A DNA stretch of 64,000 bases from Marinilactibacillus piezotolerans (GTDB taxonomy: Bacteria > Bacillota > Bacilli > Lactobacillales > Carnobacteriaceae_A), in the NCBI RefSeq assembly GCF_900169305.1, contig NZ_FWDP01000004.1:310001-374000 (forward strand), given 5' to 3'. Made by a program: the position numbers and the translations under genes. The notes below the pieces were generated by a model that ran no database searches, was not told the DNA's origin, and worked only from the letters and a program-made list of their open reading frames with translations. Of the stretch, positions 22,753 to 34,305 are shown in pieces. Every line of letters begins with the position of its first letter. Position 1 is the first letter of the stretch.

Positions 22753-23661
22753 GTGGAAGGTATTTTACCTTTATGGAAAGAAAAAGGAATGACCAGTCAT
22801 GACTGCGTATATAAACTAAGAAAAATTCTTGGAACTAAAAAAGTCGGACACTCTGGAACCTTAGATCCTGATGTAGAAGGAGTTTTACCGATTGCAGTCG
22901 GAAAAGCAACAAAAGTACTGGAATATCTTGTCGAATCCGGAAAAGTGTATGAAGGTGAAATCACTTTAGGATATTCAACTTCTACAGAAGACAGTTCTGG
23001 AGAATTGGTAGAACAAAAATCTGTAGAGCACTGTTTTTCTTTAGAAGAGATTGATCAAGTCATAAGTTCTTTCGAAGGAGAAATCACGCAGACGCCTCCA
23101 ATGTATTCTGCTGTAAAAGTAAATGGCAGACGATTATATGAATATGCAAGAGCAGGAAAAACGGTTGAACGCCCCTCAAGAAACGTTCAAATCTATGGCT
23201 ATCAGCGAACTTCCGAGGTGCAATACGATCATGATAAAAAAACGGCCTCTTTTACTTTCACGGTCAGTTGCAGTAAAGGGACGTATATTCGCACGCTGGC
23301 AGTCGATACTGGAAAAGAATTAGGATTTCCAGCTCATATGTCGAATCTAGTTCGAACAGAAAGCGGTGGCTACAAAGCATCCGAGGCGCTTACTTTGAAA
23401 CAAGTGAAGGAATCTGAATCGCCAGAAGATTTATTGAAGCCTTTAGAGTCTGCGCTGCAGGTTTTTCCCAGCTATCCGTTAAACGATACTGAGTGGTCAA
23501 ATGTAAAAAATGGTTCTTTGATTGAAAAAGAACTGCTGCCGGCAGAACTTAACTACCCAGCGGTGTTCTACTATCAGAATAAAGCCGTTGCTATTTATAA
23601 CACCCACCCAAAAAAACCATTATATATAAAACCAGTAAAAGTTTTAAGAACAGAAATGTAG
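22753..23661 (+). CDS. truB: tRNA pseudouridine-55 synthase
   Basis: TruB, 302 residues, makes pseudouridine 55 in the T-loop of tRNAs. The N-terminal GILPLWKEKGMTSHDCV and the catalytic box GHSGTLDPDVEGVLPIAVG with its active Asp are present, followed by a C-terminal PUA-like domain. The start is GTG at 22753 after AGGGGGAATCAA; a 40-codon in-frame extension upstream would run through the terminator hairpin and the promoter and is rejected. ribF follows by 8 bases. Confidence 0.96.
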   Translation: MEGILPLWKEKGMTSHDCVYKLRKILGTKKVGHSGTLDPDVEGVLPIAVGKATKVLEYLVESGKVYEGEITLGYSTSTEDSSGELVEQKSVEHCFSLEEIDQVISSFEGEITQTPPMYSAVKVNGRRLYEYARAGKTVERPSRNVQIYGYQRTSEVQYDHDKKTASFTFTVSCSKGTYIRTLAVDTGKELGFPAHMSNLVRTESGGYKASEALTLKQVKESESPEDLLKPLESALQVFPSYPLNDTEWSNVKNGSLIEKELLPAELNYPAVFYYQNKAVAIYNTHPKKPLYIKPVKVLRTEM

Positions 23662-23669
23662 GTGATCAA

Positions 23670-24629
23670 ATGGAAATTATTAAAATACACCATCCTTATA
23701 GTGCATCAGAAATCGTACAAGAAGATATCGTTTTGATACTTGGCTTTTTCGATGGGGTGCATAGAGGACACCAAAAAGTGATCAAAAAAGGGATAGAGCT
23801 GGCAAAAGAAAAAGGCATCAAATCTGCCTTGATGACATTCAATCGTCATCCTGCATTTGTTTACCGTCGGTTTGATCCAGAGTATCACTCTTATTTAACA
23901 CCGCTTAAAAGAAAAGAAGAGCTGATAGCATCTTTTGGTATTGATATTTTGTATGAAGTAGAATTCACATCTGCTTTTGGAACTCTTCCGCCGCAAGATT
24001 TTGTGGATCAGTATATCGCAGGCTGGAACGCTAAAGCAGTTGTTGCCGGGTTTGATTATACCTATGGCAAAGAGGCTTCTGACAATATGGATCATCTTCA
24101 TTTATATGCTAAAAACCGCTTTGAAATTTATAAAGTTGATGTCGAGAACGAAGCAGAAAGCAAAGTCAGTTCTACCCGGATTCGTCAGGCTATATTAGAT
24201 GGGAAAATGGCAGAAGCGAATAAACTGCTGGGGCATATCTATGAAACCAGCGGCTTTGTGATTCATGGTGATGCTAGAGGAAGAACGCTAGGCTATCCGA
24301 CAGCCAACGTCTTATCCGATCCAGATGTCTTTATGCCTAAAATCGGTGTTTATGCCGTTCTGATGAAAGTTAATGATGAATGGATCAAGGGAATGGCTTC
24401 CATCGGATATAACCCAACTTTTGGATACCGGAAAAATATCTCTGTAGAGGTGAATTTGTTTGACTTTAAACAGGAAATCTACGGTGAAAATGTTCGCATC
24501 AAATGGGTAAAATATTTAAGAAATGAAGAAAAATATGACTCTAAAGAAGCGTTGATCGCTCAATTAGAACAGGATAAGACTGATTCAGAAAAAGTATTGT
24601 CAAAGGTCAAAATAAATCAGATTTTATAG
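23670..24629 (+). CDS. ribF: Bifunctional riboflavin kinase / FAD synthetase
   Basis: RibF, 319 residues, turns riboflavin into FMN and FMN into FAD. The N-terminal nucleotidyltransferase part has LGFFDGVHRGHQKVI and KVSSTRIRQAI. The C-terminal riboflavin kinase part begins near residue 185 with GFVIHGDARGRTLGYPTANV and contains the GMASIGYNPTF segment. It is in the usual truB-ribF pair, and the heat-shock operon promoter begins at its stop codon. Confidence 0.97.
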   Translation: MEIIKIHHPYSASEIVQEDIVLILGFFDGVHRGHQKVIKKGIELAKEKGIKSALMTFNRHPAFVYRRFDPEYHSYLTPLKRKEELIASFGIDILYEVEFTSAFGTLPPQDFVDQYIAGWNAKAVVAGFDYTYGKEASDNMDHLHLYAKNRFEIYKVDVENEAESKVSSTRIRQAILDGKMAEANKLLGHIYETSGFVIHGDARGRTLGYPTANVLSDPDVFMPKIGVYAVLMKVNDEWIKGMASIGYNPTFGYRKNISVEVNLFDFKQEIYGENVRIKWVKYLRNEEKYDSKEALIAQLEQDKTDSEKVLSKVKINQIL

Positions 24630-24658
24630 TTGACAATAACAAGCTCATTTGTTAAATT
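24630..24658 (+). promoter_or_regulatory. Promoter of the hrcA-grpE-dnaK-dnaJ operon
   Basis: TTGACA (24630-24635) and TAAATT (24653-24658) are 17 bases apart. The CIRCE operator starts ten bases after the -10. Confidence 0.8.
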
Positions 24659-24667
24659 ATAGTTGTA

Positions 24668-24694
24668 TTAGCACTCGTGTAATTCGAGTGCTAA
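24668..24694. promoter_or_regulatory. CIRCE operator bound by HrcA
   Basis: TTAGCACTC at 24668-24676 and GAGTGCTAA at 24686-24694 form the perfect 9-9-9 inverted repeat of the CIRCE element. It lies at the start of transcription, where HrcA binding would block the operon. HrcA is encoded by the first gene downstream. Confidence 0.97.
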
Positions 24695-24782
24695 TTTAAT
24701 GGAGATAGATAAATTAGTTTAGAAACTTCTCCGTTCACTAATAAATTGTTATGTCTCTACCGTGCTTAGGGAGATGATGCAC

Positions 24783-25811
24783 ATGTTGACCAAGAGACAG
24801 TTGATTATTCTGGAAACGATTATTAAGCTGTTTACATCAACCAGCCTTCCCATAGGGTCCAAAAAAATAGCAGATGAAACGAACATCGATGCGAGTTCTG
24901 CAACGATTCGTAATGAAATGAGTTATCTTGAAAAGATGGGGTTTATTGAAAAGACGCACTCTTCGTCTGGTCGAATCCCTTCGTTGAAAGGTTATCGATT
25001 CTATGTCGATCATTTGATTCGTCCGAAACAGGTTGAAGAAGAACAGATTCTGATGATCAATCAAGTATTTGGTCATCATGTTCGGCAAATGGACGATCTA
25101 TTTCATCAATCAGCTCAGCTATTGTCTCAATTGACAAGCTATACTGCTTTAGTACTTGGACCTAAAGCCCAGACCAGCAGATTGACTGGATTTAGATTAG
25201 TACCGCTCAATAATAATCAGGTCATGGCGATTATTCAGACAGATACAGGGGCTATCGAAAACACTGTTTTTGAGATGCCCAGTCATATAGAAGATACTGA
25301 TATTGAGAAAATTACGAATATCTTTAATCAACACTTAGTGGGGTACACACTGCACGAAGTGTACAAAAAGCTGCATACAGATATCCCGCTCCTAGTGGAC
25401 AAATATGCGTCCAGAGCTAAAAGTATGCTGATTACAATTGACGATATATTCGGACAATCTCAAGAAGAAAGACTCCATATTTCCGGTAAGACCAACCTGT
25501 TAGATTTTACGGACAATATGGACAGAAAAAAATTGAAGTCTCTATATGAGCTGCTGGATAACGAACTGAATCTGAATCGCATTCTAAATGAATCAACGCA
25601 GGAATTTGAAGTTAAGATCGGCAGTGAATTAAATCATGAATTGTTCGATAACTTCAGTTTAGTCACTGCCACATATAGAGTAGGCGGGCATGGTGAAGGA
25701 ATGATTGCAGTTTTGGGACCCACCAGCATGCCTTATGATCAGACTTTTGGGATGCTTGAGGCTTTCAGAAATCAATTATCAGAAACTTTACTGAGGTTTT
25801 ATTTAGATTAA
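24783..25811 (+). CDS. hrcA: Heat-shock repressor HrcA
   Basis: HrcA, 342 residues, represses chaperone operons by binding CIRCE; its folding is helped by GroEL, which links repression to protein stress. The N-terminal winged helix has LTKRQLIILETIIKLF and the ATIRNEMSYLEKMGFIEKTHSSSGRIPS recognition segment. The C-terminal GAF-like part ends with GEGMIAVLGPTSMPYDQTFGML. The chosen ATG at 24783 follows GGAG by nine bases; a start seven codons upstream is less likely. Confidence 0.97.
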   Translation: MLTKRQLIILETIIKLFTSTSLPIGSKKIADETNIDASSATIRNEMSYLEKMGFIEKTHSSSGRIPSLKGYRFYVDHLIRPKQVEEEQILMINQVFGHHVRQMDDLFHQSAQLLSQLTSYTALVLGPKAQTSRLTGFRLVPLNNNQVMAIIQTDTGAIENTVFEMPSHIEDTDIEKITNIFNQHLVGYTLHEVYKKLHTDIPLLVDKYASRAKSMLITIDDIFGQSQEERLHISGKTNLLDFTDNMDRKKLKSLYELLDNELNLNRILNESTQEFEVKIGSELNHELFDNFSLVTATYRVGGHGEGMIAVLGPTSMPYDQTFGMLEAFRNQLSETLLRFYLD

Positions 25812-25865
25812 CAAGCTAGTAGGGAAAGATAAATACAGAGTAACGGATAGAAGCGAGGGATTAGT

Positions 25866-26429
25866 ATGACAGAGAAACATGAACAACCAGAAGAATTAGA
25901 TAAGCAACAACAATCTGTTGATCCGATTGTTGAAGAAGCTGCTGCAGAAGCAGAAGTACTTGAAACAGATCCGGTCAGCGATGAACTTGATAGTACTAAG
26001 CGTGAATTGAATGAAATGGAAGACCGCTACTTGCGCTTGCAAGCTGAATTAGCCAACATTCAAAAACGCAATCAGCGAGACAGAGAGCAGGCAGCACGCT
26101 ATCGTTCGCAAGATTTGGCAAAACAGCTGTTGCCTGCACTGGATAATATGGAACGAGCACTTTCAATCGAAGTAAGTGATGAAGCCGGCAAAAATCTTAA
26201 AAAAGGTGTAGAAATGGTTATTGAGAGCTTAAATCAAGCTCTAAAAGCAGAAGGTGTCGAAGTCATCGAGGCGGCTGGAAAGCCATTCGATCCTAATTTC
26301 CACGAAGCTTATACTCAAGTACCGGCTGATAACGACCAGCAGAGCGGAACAGTCGCTCAAGTCTTTGAAAAAGGCTACAAATTGCATGACAGAGTTCTGC
26401 GTGCAGCTAAAGTAGCTGTTTATCAATAA
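25866..26429 (+). CDS. grpE: Nucleotide exchange factor GrpE
   Basis: GrpE, 187 residues, speeds ADP release from DnaK. A Gln/Glu-rich N-terminal 40 residues precede the long coiled-coil (about 45-105, RYLRLQAELANIQKRNQRDRE) and the beta-sheet head (ANPFDPNFHEAY-like and VAQVFEKGYKLHDRVLRAAKVAV). Second gene of the operon, 55 bases after hrcA. Confidence 0.97.
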   Translation: MTEKHEQPEELDKQQQSVDPIVEEAAAEAEVLETDPVSDELDSTKRELNEMEDRYLRLQAELANIQKRNQRDREQAARYRSQDLAKQLLPALDNMERALSIEVSDEAGKNLKKGVEMVIESLNQALKAEGVEVIEAAGKPFDPNFHEAYTQVPADNDQQSGTVAQVFEKGYKLHDRVLRAAKVAVYQ

Positions 26430-26463
26430 ATCTATTTAGTAAATATTTTAAAAAAAATTATGA

Positions 26464-28317
<1,854 letters not shown>

Positions 28318-28375
28318 TTGATAGATCAAAAATATCTTTCAATTAAGTTTATACCCCTAACTGTATAGATGCATA

Positions 28376-28412
28376 GACAAAAAGCCAAAGCGTAGCGCTT
28401 TTGGCTTTTTGT
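28376..28412 (+). terminator. Terminator between dnaK and dnaJ
   Basis: A stem of about 17 bp (ACAAAAAGCCAAAGCG with CGCTTTTGGCTTTTTGT, one bulged base) has a two-base apex and a T-run. It should stop or limit readthrough, so dnaJ is probably less expressed than dnaK or has its own promoter. Confidence 0.82.
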
Positions 28413-28478
28413 TCTAAATATAGTATAGTCAAAGAGAAGAATTTACATCTAGCAATATTGAAAGTGTGGAGGATTGGA

Positions 28479-29636
28479 ATGCCAGAAAAAGAAGATTTTT
28501 ATGACCTTTTAGGTGTCTCTAAAGGCGCTTCAAAAGATGAAATCAAAAAAGCTTACAGAAAATTATCAAAAAAGTATCATCCGGACATTAGTGACGAGCC
28601 TAATGCAGATGAAATGTTCAAAAAAATTACAGAAGCTTATGAAGTATTAAGCGATGATCAAAAAAGAGCAGCGTATGACCAGTATGGTCATGCTTCTACC
28701 GATCCAAACTTTGGTGCCGGTGGTTTCGGCGGCGGATTCGGTGGAGCTGGCGGCTTTGGCGGCGGGTTCGAAGATATCTTTGAACAATTTTTCGGCGGCG
28801 GCGGACGCCGTTCAAGAAACCCGAATGCACCGATGCAAGGAGAAGATTTGCAGTATGTGCTGGATTTGTCTTTTGAAGAGGCGATTTTCGGTAAAGAGAC
28901 GACAATCAAGTATAGAAGACAAGAAGAATGCAATAACTGTGGTGGAGACGGTGCTAAACCGGGAACAAGTCCACAGACCTGTTCGCAATGTGGTGGAGCA
29001 GGTGCAATCAATGTAGAGCGAAACACACCGTTTGGTCGAGTTATGACTCAGCAAGTTTGCCCAACCTGTAATGGTACTGGACAAGAAATCAAAGAGAAAT
29101 GTGAAGTTTGTCATGGATCTGGCCATACAAAAGAAGAGCACTCTGTTAAAGTAACAGTCCCTGCTGGTGTTGAAGACGGCAACCAAATGCGTCTGCAAAA
29201 TCAAGGAGATGCTGGTAAAAACGGCGGACCTTATGGAGACCTTTATGTAGTATTCAGAGTCGCAGCTTCTAAACAGTTTGATCGTCGGGGACCAGAGATT
29301 TATCTGGAACTGCCGATCAATATGGTTCAAGCAGCTCTGGGAGATGAGCTTGAAGTGCCCACAGTGCATGGGAAAGTGAAATTCAAAATCCCAGCTGGAA
29401 CACAACCGGGTACAACGTTCCGTTTAAGAGGAAAAGGAGCACCAAGACTCAGAGGAGCCGGAAATGGCGATCAGCATATCACTATAAACGTAGAAATTCC
29501 GAAGAATATTACTGAAGCTCAAGCCGAACAATTGAGAAAATTTGCTGAGGTCAGCAACTATGCTGAAGTGCAAGAACAAGAAGAAGGTTCATTTTTTTCA
29601 AAAGTAAAAGATGCATTTAAAGATAAGCATAAATAA
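28479..29636 (+). CDS. dnaJ: Co-chaperone DnaJ (Hsp40)
   Basis: DnaJ, 385 residues, delivers substrates to DnaK and stimulates its ATPase. The J-domain (4-68) contains the HPD tripeptide in KKYHPDIS. A Gly/Phe-rich linker follows. Four CxxCxGxG zinc repeats are seen ([32 protein letters not shown]). The C-terminal domains are complete. The ATG at 28479 follows GGAGG six bases upstream; an in-frame extension to 28401 begins at the edge of the dnaK-dnaJ terminator and is rejected. Confidence 0.97.
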   Translation: MPEKEDFYDLLGVSKGASKDEIKKAYRKLSKKYHPDISDEPNADEMFKKITEAYEVLSDDQKRAAYDQYGHASTDPNFGAGGFGGGFGGAGGFGGGFEDIFEQFFGGGGRRSRNPNAPMQGEDLQYVLDLSFEEAIFGKETTIKYRRQEECNNCGGDGAKPGTSPQTCSQCGGAGAINVERNTPFGRVMTQQVCPTCNGTGQEIKEKCEVCHGSGHTKEEHSVKVTVPAGVEDGNQMRLQNQGDAGKNGGPYGDLYVVFRVAASKQFDRRGPEIYLELPINMVQAALGDELEVPTVHGKVKFKIPAGTQPGTTFRLRGKGAPRLRGAGNGDQHITINVEIPKNITEAQAEQLRKFAEVSNYAEVQEQEEGSFFSKVKDAFKDKHK

Positions 29637-29637
29637 T

Positions 29638-29673
29638 CGATAAGGAGATGGCATTTTGTCATCTCCTTATTAA
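29638..29673 (+). terminator. Hairpin at the end of the heat-shock operon
   Basis: ATAAGGAGATG pairs with CATCTCCTTAT across a short loop. The T-run is weak, so it may be a partial terminator or an mRNA-stabilising hairpin. Confidence 0.55.
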
Positions 29674-29698
29674 CTATATGATCTATCCTTGAATAAGA

Positions 29699-29727
29699 TT
29701 GTACTCTTTTCTAATCGTTGGTATAAT
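29699..29727 (+). promoter_or_regulatory. lepA promoter
   Basis: TTGTAC (29699-29704), a 17-base spacer and TATAAT (29722-29727) with an extended TGG form a strong promoter 44 bases before the lepA start. Confidence 0.8.
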
Positions 29728-29770
29728 AGATAGGAACGTTTGTGAAGACGAAGGAATGAGGATTTATATA

Positions 29771-31594
29771 ATGGACAAAAATCAAGCTCGAAAGAGACAA
29801 AAACAGATCAGGAACTTTTCGATCATTGCACATATTGATCACGGGAAATCTACCTTGGCTGATCGTATATTGCAACTGACTCATACGGTAGCAGATCGAG
29901 AAATGCAGGCTCAGCTTTTGGATTCAATGGATCTTGAAAGAGAACGCGGTATTACAATTAAATTAAACACTGTTGAACTGCAATATACAGCAAAAAACGG
30001 AGAAACATATATACTTCACTTGATCGACACTCCAGGACATGTCGATTTCACCTATGAAGTATCTAGAAGTTTAGCTGCCTGTGAAGGAGCAATCCTAGTT
30101 GTAGATGCTGCCCAAGGGGTAGAAGCGCAGACATTGGCAAATGTGTATTTAGCATTGGATAACGAATTGGAAATTCTTCCGGTTATCAATAAAATCGATT
30201 TGCCTGCTGCAGATCCTGAACGAGTACGTACAGAAATTGAAGATATCATTGGACTGGATGCCAGTGAAGCAGTACTAGCTAGTGCAAAATCAGGTATTGG
30301 TATTGAAGATATTTTAGAAGAAATCGTACAGAAAGTACCAGCCCCTGAAGGTGATATCGATAACCCGCTGCAGGCTCTGATTTTTGATTCAGCATACGAT
30401 GCTTATCGCGGTGTTGTCTTGAACATCCGAGTAATGGATGGTGTATTAAGAAAAGGCGATACCATTCAACTAATGAGTAACGGAAAGAAATTTGAAGTAA
30501 CAGATATAGGTATTTTTTCACCTAAACCGATCTCTCGCGATTATCTGATGGTAGGAGATGTAGGATTTGTTACTGCTAACATTAAGACAGTACGCGATAC
30601 TCGTGTCGGGGATACCATTACTTTAGCTGATAATCCGACAACAAAAGCTCTGCCTGGTTATCGTCAGATGAATCCAATGGTTTTCTGTGGAATGTATCCA
30701 ACGGATTCTTCAAAATATGAAGATTTAAGAGAAGCTTTAGAAAGATTGCAATTAAATGATGCAGCCTTGCAATATGAAGCAGAAACTTCACAAGCATTAG
30801 GATTTGGTTTCAGATGCGGATTTCTGGGAATGCTTCATATGGATGTTATCCAGGAACGACTTGAGAGAGAATTTAATCTTGAATTGATTACAACTGCGCC
30901 TTCTGTTATTTATCATGTAAATAAAACGGATGGCGATATGGTCGAAGTTTCTAATCCGGCTGATATGCCGTCACCGCAAGAAATCGAATCTATCGAAGAG
31001 CCGTATGTAAAAGCGGTCATTACAGTCCCAAATGATTATGTTGGTGCAGTAATGGAAATTGCTCAGCGAAAACGCGGAGAATTTATTACAATGGAATATC
31101 TGGATGATGTACGTGTGAATATCTCTTACTTTATTCCACTTTCTGAAATTGTTTATGACTTCTTTGACAGACTAAAATCCAGCACAAAAGGATATGCTTC
31201 CTTAGATTATTCAGAAGCTGGATACAGAGCCAGCGACTTAGTGAAGATGGATATCCTGATTCACGGAGAAACGGTTGATGCTTTGAGCTTCATCGTTCAT
31301 AAAGACTTCTCTTATGGAAGAGGACGCTCTGTTGCTGAGCAGTTGAAAGAAACCATTCCGCGCCAGCAGTTCGAGATTCCGATCCAAGCGGCAATTGGAC
31401 AGCATATTGTTGCTCGTACAACCGTTAAAGCTTACAGAAAAGATGTTACGGCTAAACTGTACGGTGGTGACGTTACCCGTCGTCAGAAACTGCTTAAGAA
31501 ACAAAAAGAAGGTAAGAAACGAATGAAGAATGTGGGTAGTGTAGAGATCCCGCAGGAAGCCTTCATGGCAGTTTTGAATTTGGATGACGAGTAG
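29771..31594 (+). CDS. lepA: Elongation factor 4 (LepA)
   Basis: LepA, 607 residues, is a ribosome-dependent GTPase linked to initiation and ribosome assembly, formerly called a back-translocase. G1 [13 protein letters not shown], the RGITIK switch, DTPGHVDF and NKIDLP are visible, and the C-terminal LepA-specific domain has [36 protein letters not shown]. The ATG at 29771 fits the family start; an in-frame extension upstream overlaps the promoter. Confidence 0.97.
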   Translation: MDKNQARKRQKQIRNFSIIAHIDHGKSTLADRILQLTHTVADREMQAQLLDSMDLERERGITIKLNTVELQYTAKNGETYILHLIDTPGHVDFTYEVSRSLAACEGAILVVDAAQGVEAQTLANVYLALDNELEILPVINKIDLPAADPERVRTEIEDIIGLDASEAVLASAKSGIGIEDILEEIVQKVPAPEGDIDNPLQALIFDSAYDAYRGVVLNIRVMDGVLRKGDTIQLMSNGKKFEVTDIGIFSPKPISRDYLMVGDVGFVTANIKTVRDTRVGDTITLADNPTTKALPGYRQMNPMVFCGMYPTDSSKYEDLREALERLQLNDAALQYEAETSQALGFGFRCGFLGMLHMDVIQERLEREFNLELITTAPSVIYHVNKTDGDMVEVSNPADMPSPQEIESIEEPYVKAVITVPNDYVGAVMEIAQRKRGEFITMEYLDDVRVNISYFIPLSEIVYDFFDRLKSSTKGYASLDYSEAGYRASDLVKMDILIHGETVDALSFIVHKDFSYGRGRSVAEQLKETIPRQQFEIPIQAAIGQHIVARTTVKAYRKDVTAKLYGGDVTRRQKLLKKQKEGKKRMKNVGSVEIPQEAFMAVLNLDDE

Positions 31595-31636
31595 TTAATC
31601 AATAGAGTGAATCTTAAGTAATTTAAATATAAAGTA

Positions 31637-31678
31637 TTAGTATGGAGGGTCTAAAACTCTCCATGCTGAATTTTTTTC
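31637..31678 (+). terminator. lepA terminator
   Basis: An imperfect stem around AGTATGGAG and CTCCATGCT is followed by a seven-T run. Confidence 0.7.
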
Positions 31679-31738
31679 GTACTGCTGCTGTTATATAAGC
31701 AGTAATGAGTATACTCACAAAGGGGGAAGTCCATTTCA

Positions 31739-33013
31739 ATGGACAGTGGAGATTTATCTAGTATAGTACTTTTAATTGTATTAATATTGTTATCAGCTTA
31801 TTTTTCATCTTCGGAGACTGCATTTACTTCAGCGAACCGAATCAGATTAAAAAACGAGGCTGAAAACGGGAGTAAACAGGCGAAGAGAACCTTGAATCTA
31901 GCCGATAACTTTGATGCTGTATTATCTACGATTTTAATAGGGAACAATATTGTCAATATTGCGACATCTGCAATTGCTACGCTGCTTTTTGTAGGGTGGT
32001 TTCCGACGTATGGTGCAACAATTGCTACAATTGTCATTACAGTTATTGTTTTGATTTTTGGAGAAATCACACCTAAAACAATTGCAAAAGAAAAATCTGA
32101 GACGATCGCCAAGTTCTCAACACCCGTTATTTACGTGTTGATGAACTTATTCAAGCCAGCTATCTGGTTTTTTGAAAGATGGCGTATGTTGTTAGATAAA
32201 GTTTTCAACTTTGATACCTATGAGACAATCAGTGAAGATGAGTTGCTCTCTATTGTTGATCAAGCCGAAATGGGCGGAAGTATTGAAGATCATGAGCACA
32301 GACTGGTACGCAGTGCAATTGAATTTGATGATTTGGAAGTCTCAAAGATACTAATGCCGCGTGTGGATGTAGTAGCCTGTGATGTAAATGAAGAAGATAG
32401 TAAAATTGATGAGTTATTCAGCACACATAACTTTTCTAGACTGATCGTTTATGACGACACTATTGATAACATTGTAGGGATTCTTCATGAAAAAGACTTC
32501 AATCGCTACTTGAAAACGAAACAGCGGACAGGTAAAGAGGCTTCGATTCTAACCATTATAAAAGAAGTGATTTTTGTTCCACCTGTGATGAATTTATCGC
32601 GCTTATTAAGAACAATGCAGCTGAAAAAAACGCATATGGCGGTCGTAACTGATGAGCATGGTGGAACAGTAGGAATTGCAACGATGGAAGATGTCCTTGA
32701 AGAGCTAGTTGGAGAAATCTGGGATGAGTCTGATATTATTGAAGAAGAAATTGTTGAAGTTGTTCCAGAACAGACGTATAGAATCAAGGGAGCTGCTAAG
32801 CTGGATAAATTATTTGATTTATTCTATTTAGATCATTCTGATGATTTTATCTCCAATACAGTCAGCGGGTTTGTGATTGAAGAATTGAATCGTGTACCTG
32901 ATGAAGGTGACCTATTTGAGTATGAAAATATGCAAGTAGAAGTAATTGAAGTAAAAAACAGACGGGTTATTGAGATCAAAGTAGATCGTCTGCATACAAA
33001 TATTGAAGAATAA
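31739..33013 (+). CDS. CBS-domain membrane protein of the CNNM/HlyC-CorC family
   Basis: A 424-residue protein with an N-terminal DUF21 (CNNM) membrane domain of three to four helices (about 5-195; SSSETAFTSANRIRLKNEAENG and the NNIVNIATSA segment are typical). A pair of CBS domains follows (about 205-335, MEDVLEELVGEIWDE at the end), then a C-terminal CorC/HlyC transporter-associated domain. Family members are tied to Mg2+ or Co2+ export, but annotations such as hemolysin are historical. It is probably a magnesium-efflux-type protein; the ion is inferred. A terminator follows the stop. Confidence 0.88.
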   Translation: MDSGDLSSIVLLIVLILLSAYFSSSETAFTSANRIRLKNEAENGSKQAKRTLNLADNFDAVLSTILIGNNIVNIATSAIATLLFVGWFPTYGATIATIVITVIVLIFGEITPKTIAKEKSETIAKFSTPVIYVLMNLFKPAIWFFERWRMLLDKVFNFDTYETISEDELLSIVDQAEMGGSIEDHEHRLVRSAIEFDDLEVSKILMPRVDVVACDVNEEDSKIDELFSTHNFSRLIVYDDTIDNIVGILHEKDFNRYLKTKQRTGKEASILTIIKEVIFVPPVMNLSRLLRTMQLKKTHMAVVTDEHGGTVGIATMEDVLEELVGEIWDESDIIEEEIVEVVPEQTYRIKGAAKLDKLFDLFYLDHSDDFISNTVSGFVIEELNRVPDEGDLFEYENMQVEVIEVKNRRVIEIKVDRLHTNIEE

Positions 33014-33023
33014 GTCAAGAGTC

Positions 33024-33052
33024 AAGCATGTTGATTGTCAACATGCTTTTTC
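33024..33052 (+). terminator. Terminator after the CBS-domain gene
   Basis: A perfect 11-bp stem (AAGCATGTTGA with TCAACATGCTT) with a 3-base loop is followed by T-rich sequence. The -35 of the next promoter lies inside its right half. Confidence 0.85.
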
Positions 33053-33063
33053 TTTACCATAAT
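33035..33063 (+). promoter_or_regulatory. Promoter of the DNA glycosylase gene
   Basis: TTGTCA (33035-33040), a 17-base spacer and CATAAT (33058-33063) predict a start near 33070. The -35 overlaps the preceding terminator. Confidence 0.55.
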
Positions 33064-33098
33064 AGAGATAAGAAGCAAAAATGAAGGATGAAATAATA

Positions 33099-33725
33099 GT
33101 GATACAGGAAATTATAGATACAAGTAAAACAACAGAAGAAGCTGCTCAGTTGTTACTAGGTAAGCTCCTTGTTCATGAAACGCCAGTAGGCAGGATTTCA
33201 GGCTGGATTGTAGAGACAGAAGCTTATCTAGGAGCTGAAGATGCAGCAGCGCATACTTATCGAGGAAGAAAAACCCCGAAAGTTCTTTCAATGTATGAAC
33301 AGGCAGGAACGATTTATATTTATCAGATGCACACGCATCATCTATTAAATGTAGTGACCCAGGAAGAAGGAACGCCCCATGCAGTATTAATCAGAGCGGT
33401 CGAGCCTTATGAAGGTAAAGATTTAATGGAGTTATACCGTCAGAAACAAGGCGTAGATTTAACAAATGGTCCTGGTAAGCTGACCAAAGCTTTCAACATT
33501 ACAATGGATCAGAATGGAGAAGATGTTTTTAATAAACCGCTTTATTTGGACCCAGAGTTGAAACGTGATCCTGTCAGAGTAGAGGCTACTCCGAGAATCG
33601 GAATACCGAATAAAGGAGAATGGACAGAAGCGGCGTTGAGGTATACAGTCAGTGGAAATCCTTATGTTTCAAGAAAACGAGGAAAGGTTACCATGGATAA
33701 CGGATGGAGAACTATGGTAAAATAA
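33099..33725 (+). CDS. 3-methyladenine DNA glycosylase (AAG/MPG family)
   Basis: A 208-residue glycosylase of the eukaryote-like AAG family that removes alkylated purines to start base excision repair. Motifs: GWIVETEAYLGAEDAAAHTYRG with the catalytic Glu, and NGPGKLTKAFNI. The likely start is GTG at 33099, ten bases after AAGGA and about 29 bases into the predicted transcript; an ATG at 33081 would lie only about 11 bases into it and has a poor ribosome binding site. It is followed 28 bases later by a DUF3013-like gene. Confidence 0.9.
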   Translation: MIQEIIDTSKTTEEAAQLLLGKLLVHETPVGRISGWIVETEAYLGAEDAAAHTYRGRKTPKVLSMYEQAGTIYIYQMHTHHLLNVVTQEEGTPHAVLIRAVEPYEGKDLMELYRQKQGVDLTNGPGKLTKAFNITMDQNGEDVFNKPLYLDPELKRDPVRVEATPRIGIPNKGEWTEAALRYTVSGNPYVSRKRGKVTMDNGWRTMVK

Positions 33726-33753
33726 ATTATTGAATATTAGAGGAGGATCTCTT

Positions 33754-34305
33754 TTGAAACAGGACCTTGCGAGTTATTTAGATGATGAACTAAAGGCGAT
33801 CTACCCGTCTTTTCAGTGGAAAGTAAAAAAAGATACTAAAAAAAGACTAGTAGAAGTCTATGTAACCTTTAATGTTAAAGTGAGCGAATCTCTTCAAGTA
33901 CAAGATGTTATCGGGCAATCAAATCGTCCGGGATCAATACAGTTTGAAGACGTCATCTGCTTCTATGATCCTGCATATGCACATGTGAAACCGCAGAGCT
34001 ACCTTACAGCGATATCAGTAAACAGTCATACTGGTGTCGAAAAAGGGTTGATTGAAGCTGTGCTTAAGCAATTGACTATTGTCGTAGAACAAGGAATGTC
34101 GGATCTGGAAAAGTTTGCAACTGATGATGTTACAGGAGAATTTAGATTGATCTGGAGTGACCATCATCTTGAAAGTACAATCCAGACACTCAAAACATTA
34201 GATCGCTATAATGACGAAAAGGTTCAGTTGAAATTAGATGAAGAAGAATCATTTTTCGATCAAATTAAAAAGGATGAATCGAATGGCGGAGTGGAAAGAA
34301 TATAA
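33754..34305 (+). CDS. DUF3013-like conserved protein of Lactobacillales
   Basis: A 183-residue soluble protein, mostly charged, with no catalytic signature that I recognise. Its place directly before prmA matches the DUF3013 family known in Lactobacillales, so I assign it there by context and overall look. The start is TTG at 33754 behind AGGAGG; an in-frame extension to 33730 adds nothing conserved. Its 3' end overlaps prmA by 23 bases, so the two are probably translated together. Function unknown. Confidence 0.72.
   Translation: MKQDLASYLDDELKAIYPSFQWKVKKDTKKRLVEVYVTFNVKVSESLQVQDVIGQSNRPGSIQFEDVICFYDPAYAHVKPQSYLTAISVNSHTGVEKGLIEAVLKQLTIVVEQGMSDLEKFATDDVTGEFRLIWSDHHLESTIQTLKTLDRYNDEKVQLKLDEEESFFDQIKKDESNGGVERI

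Noticed and set aside
28812-29405. 197-codon frame antisense to dnaJ
   Set aside because: Lies wholly within the dnaJ coding region and has no domain; reading-frame shadow.
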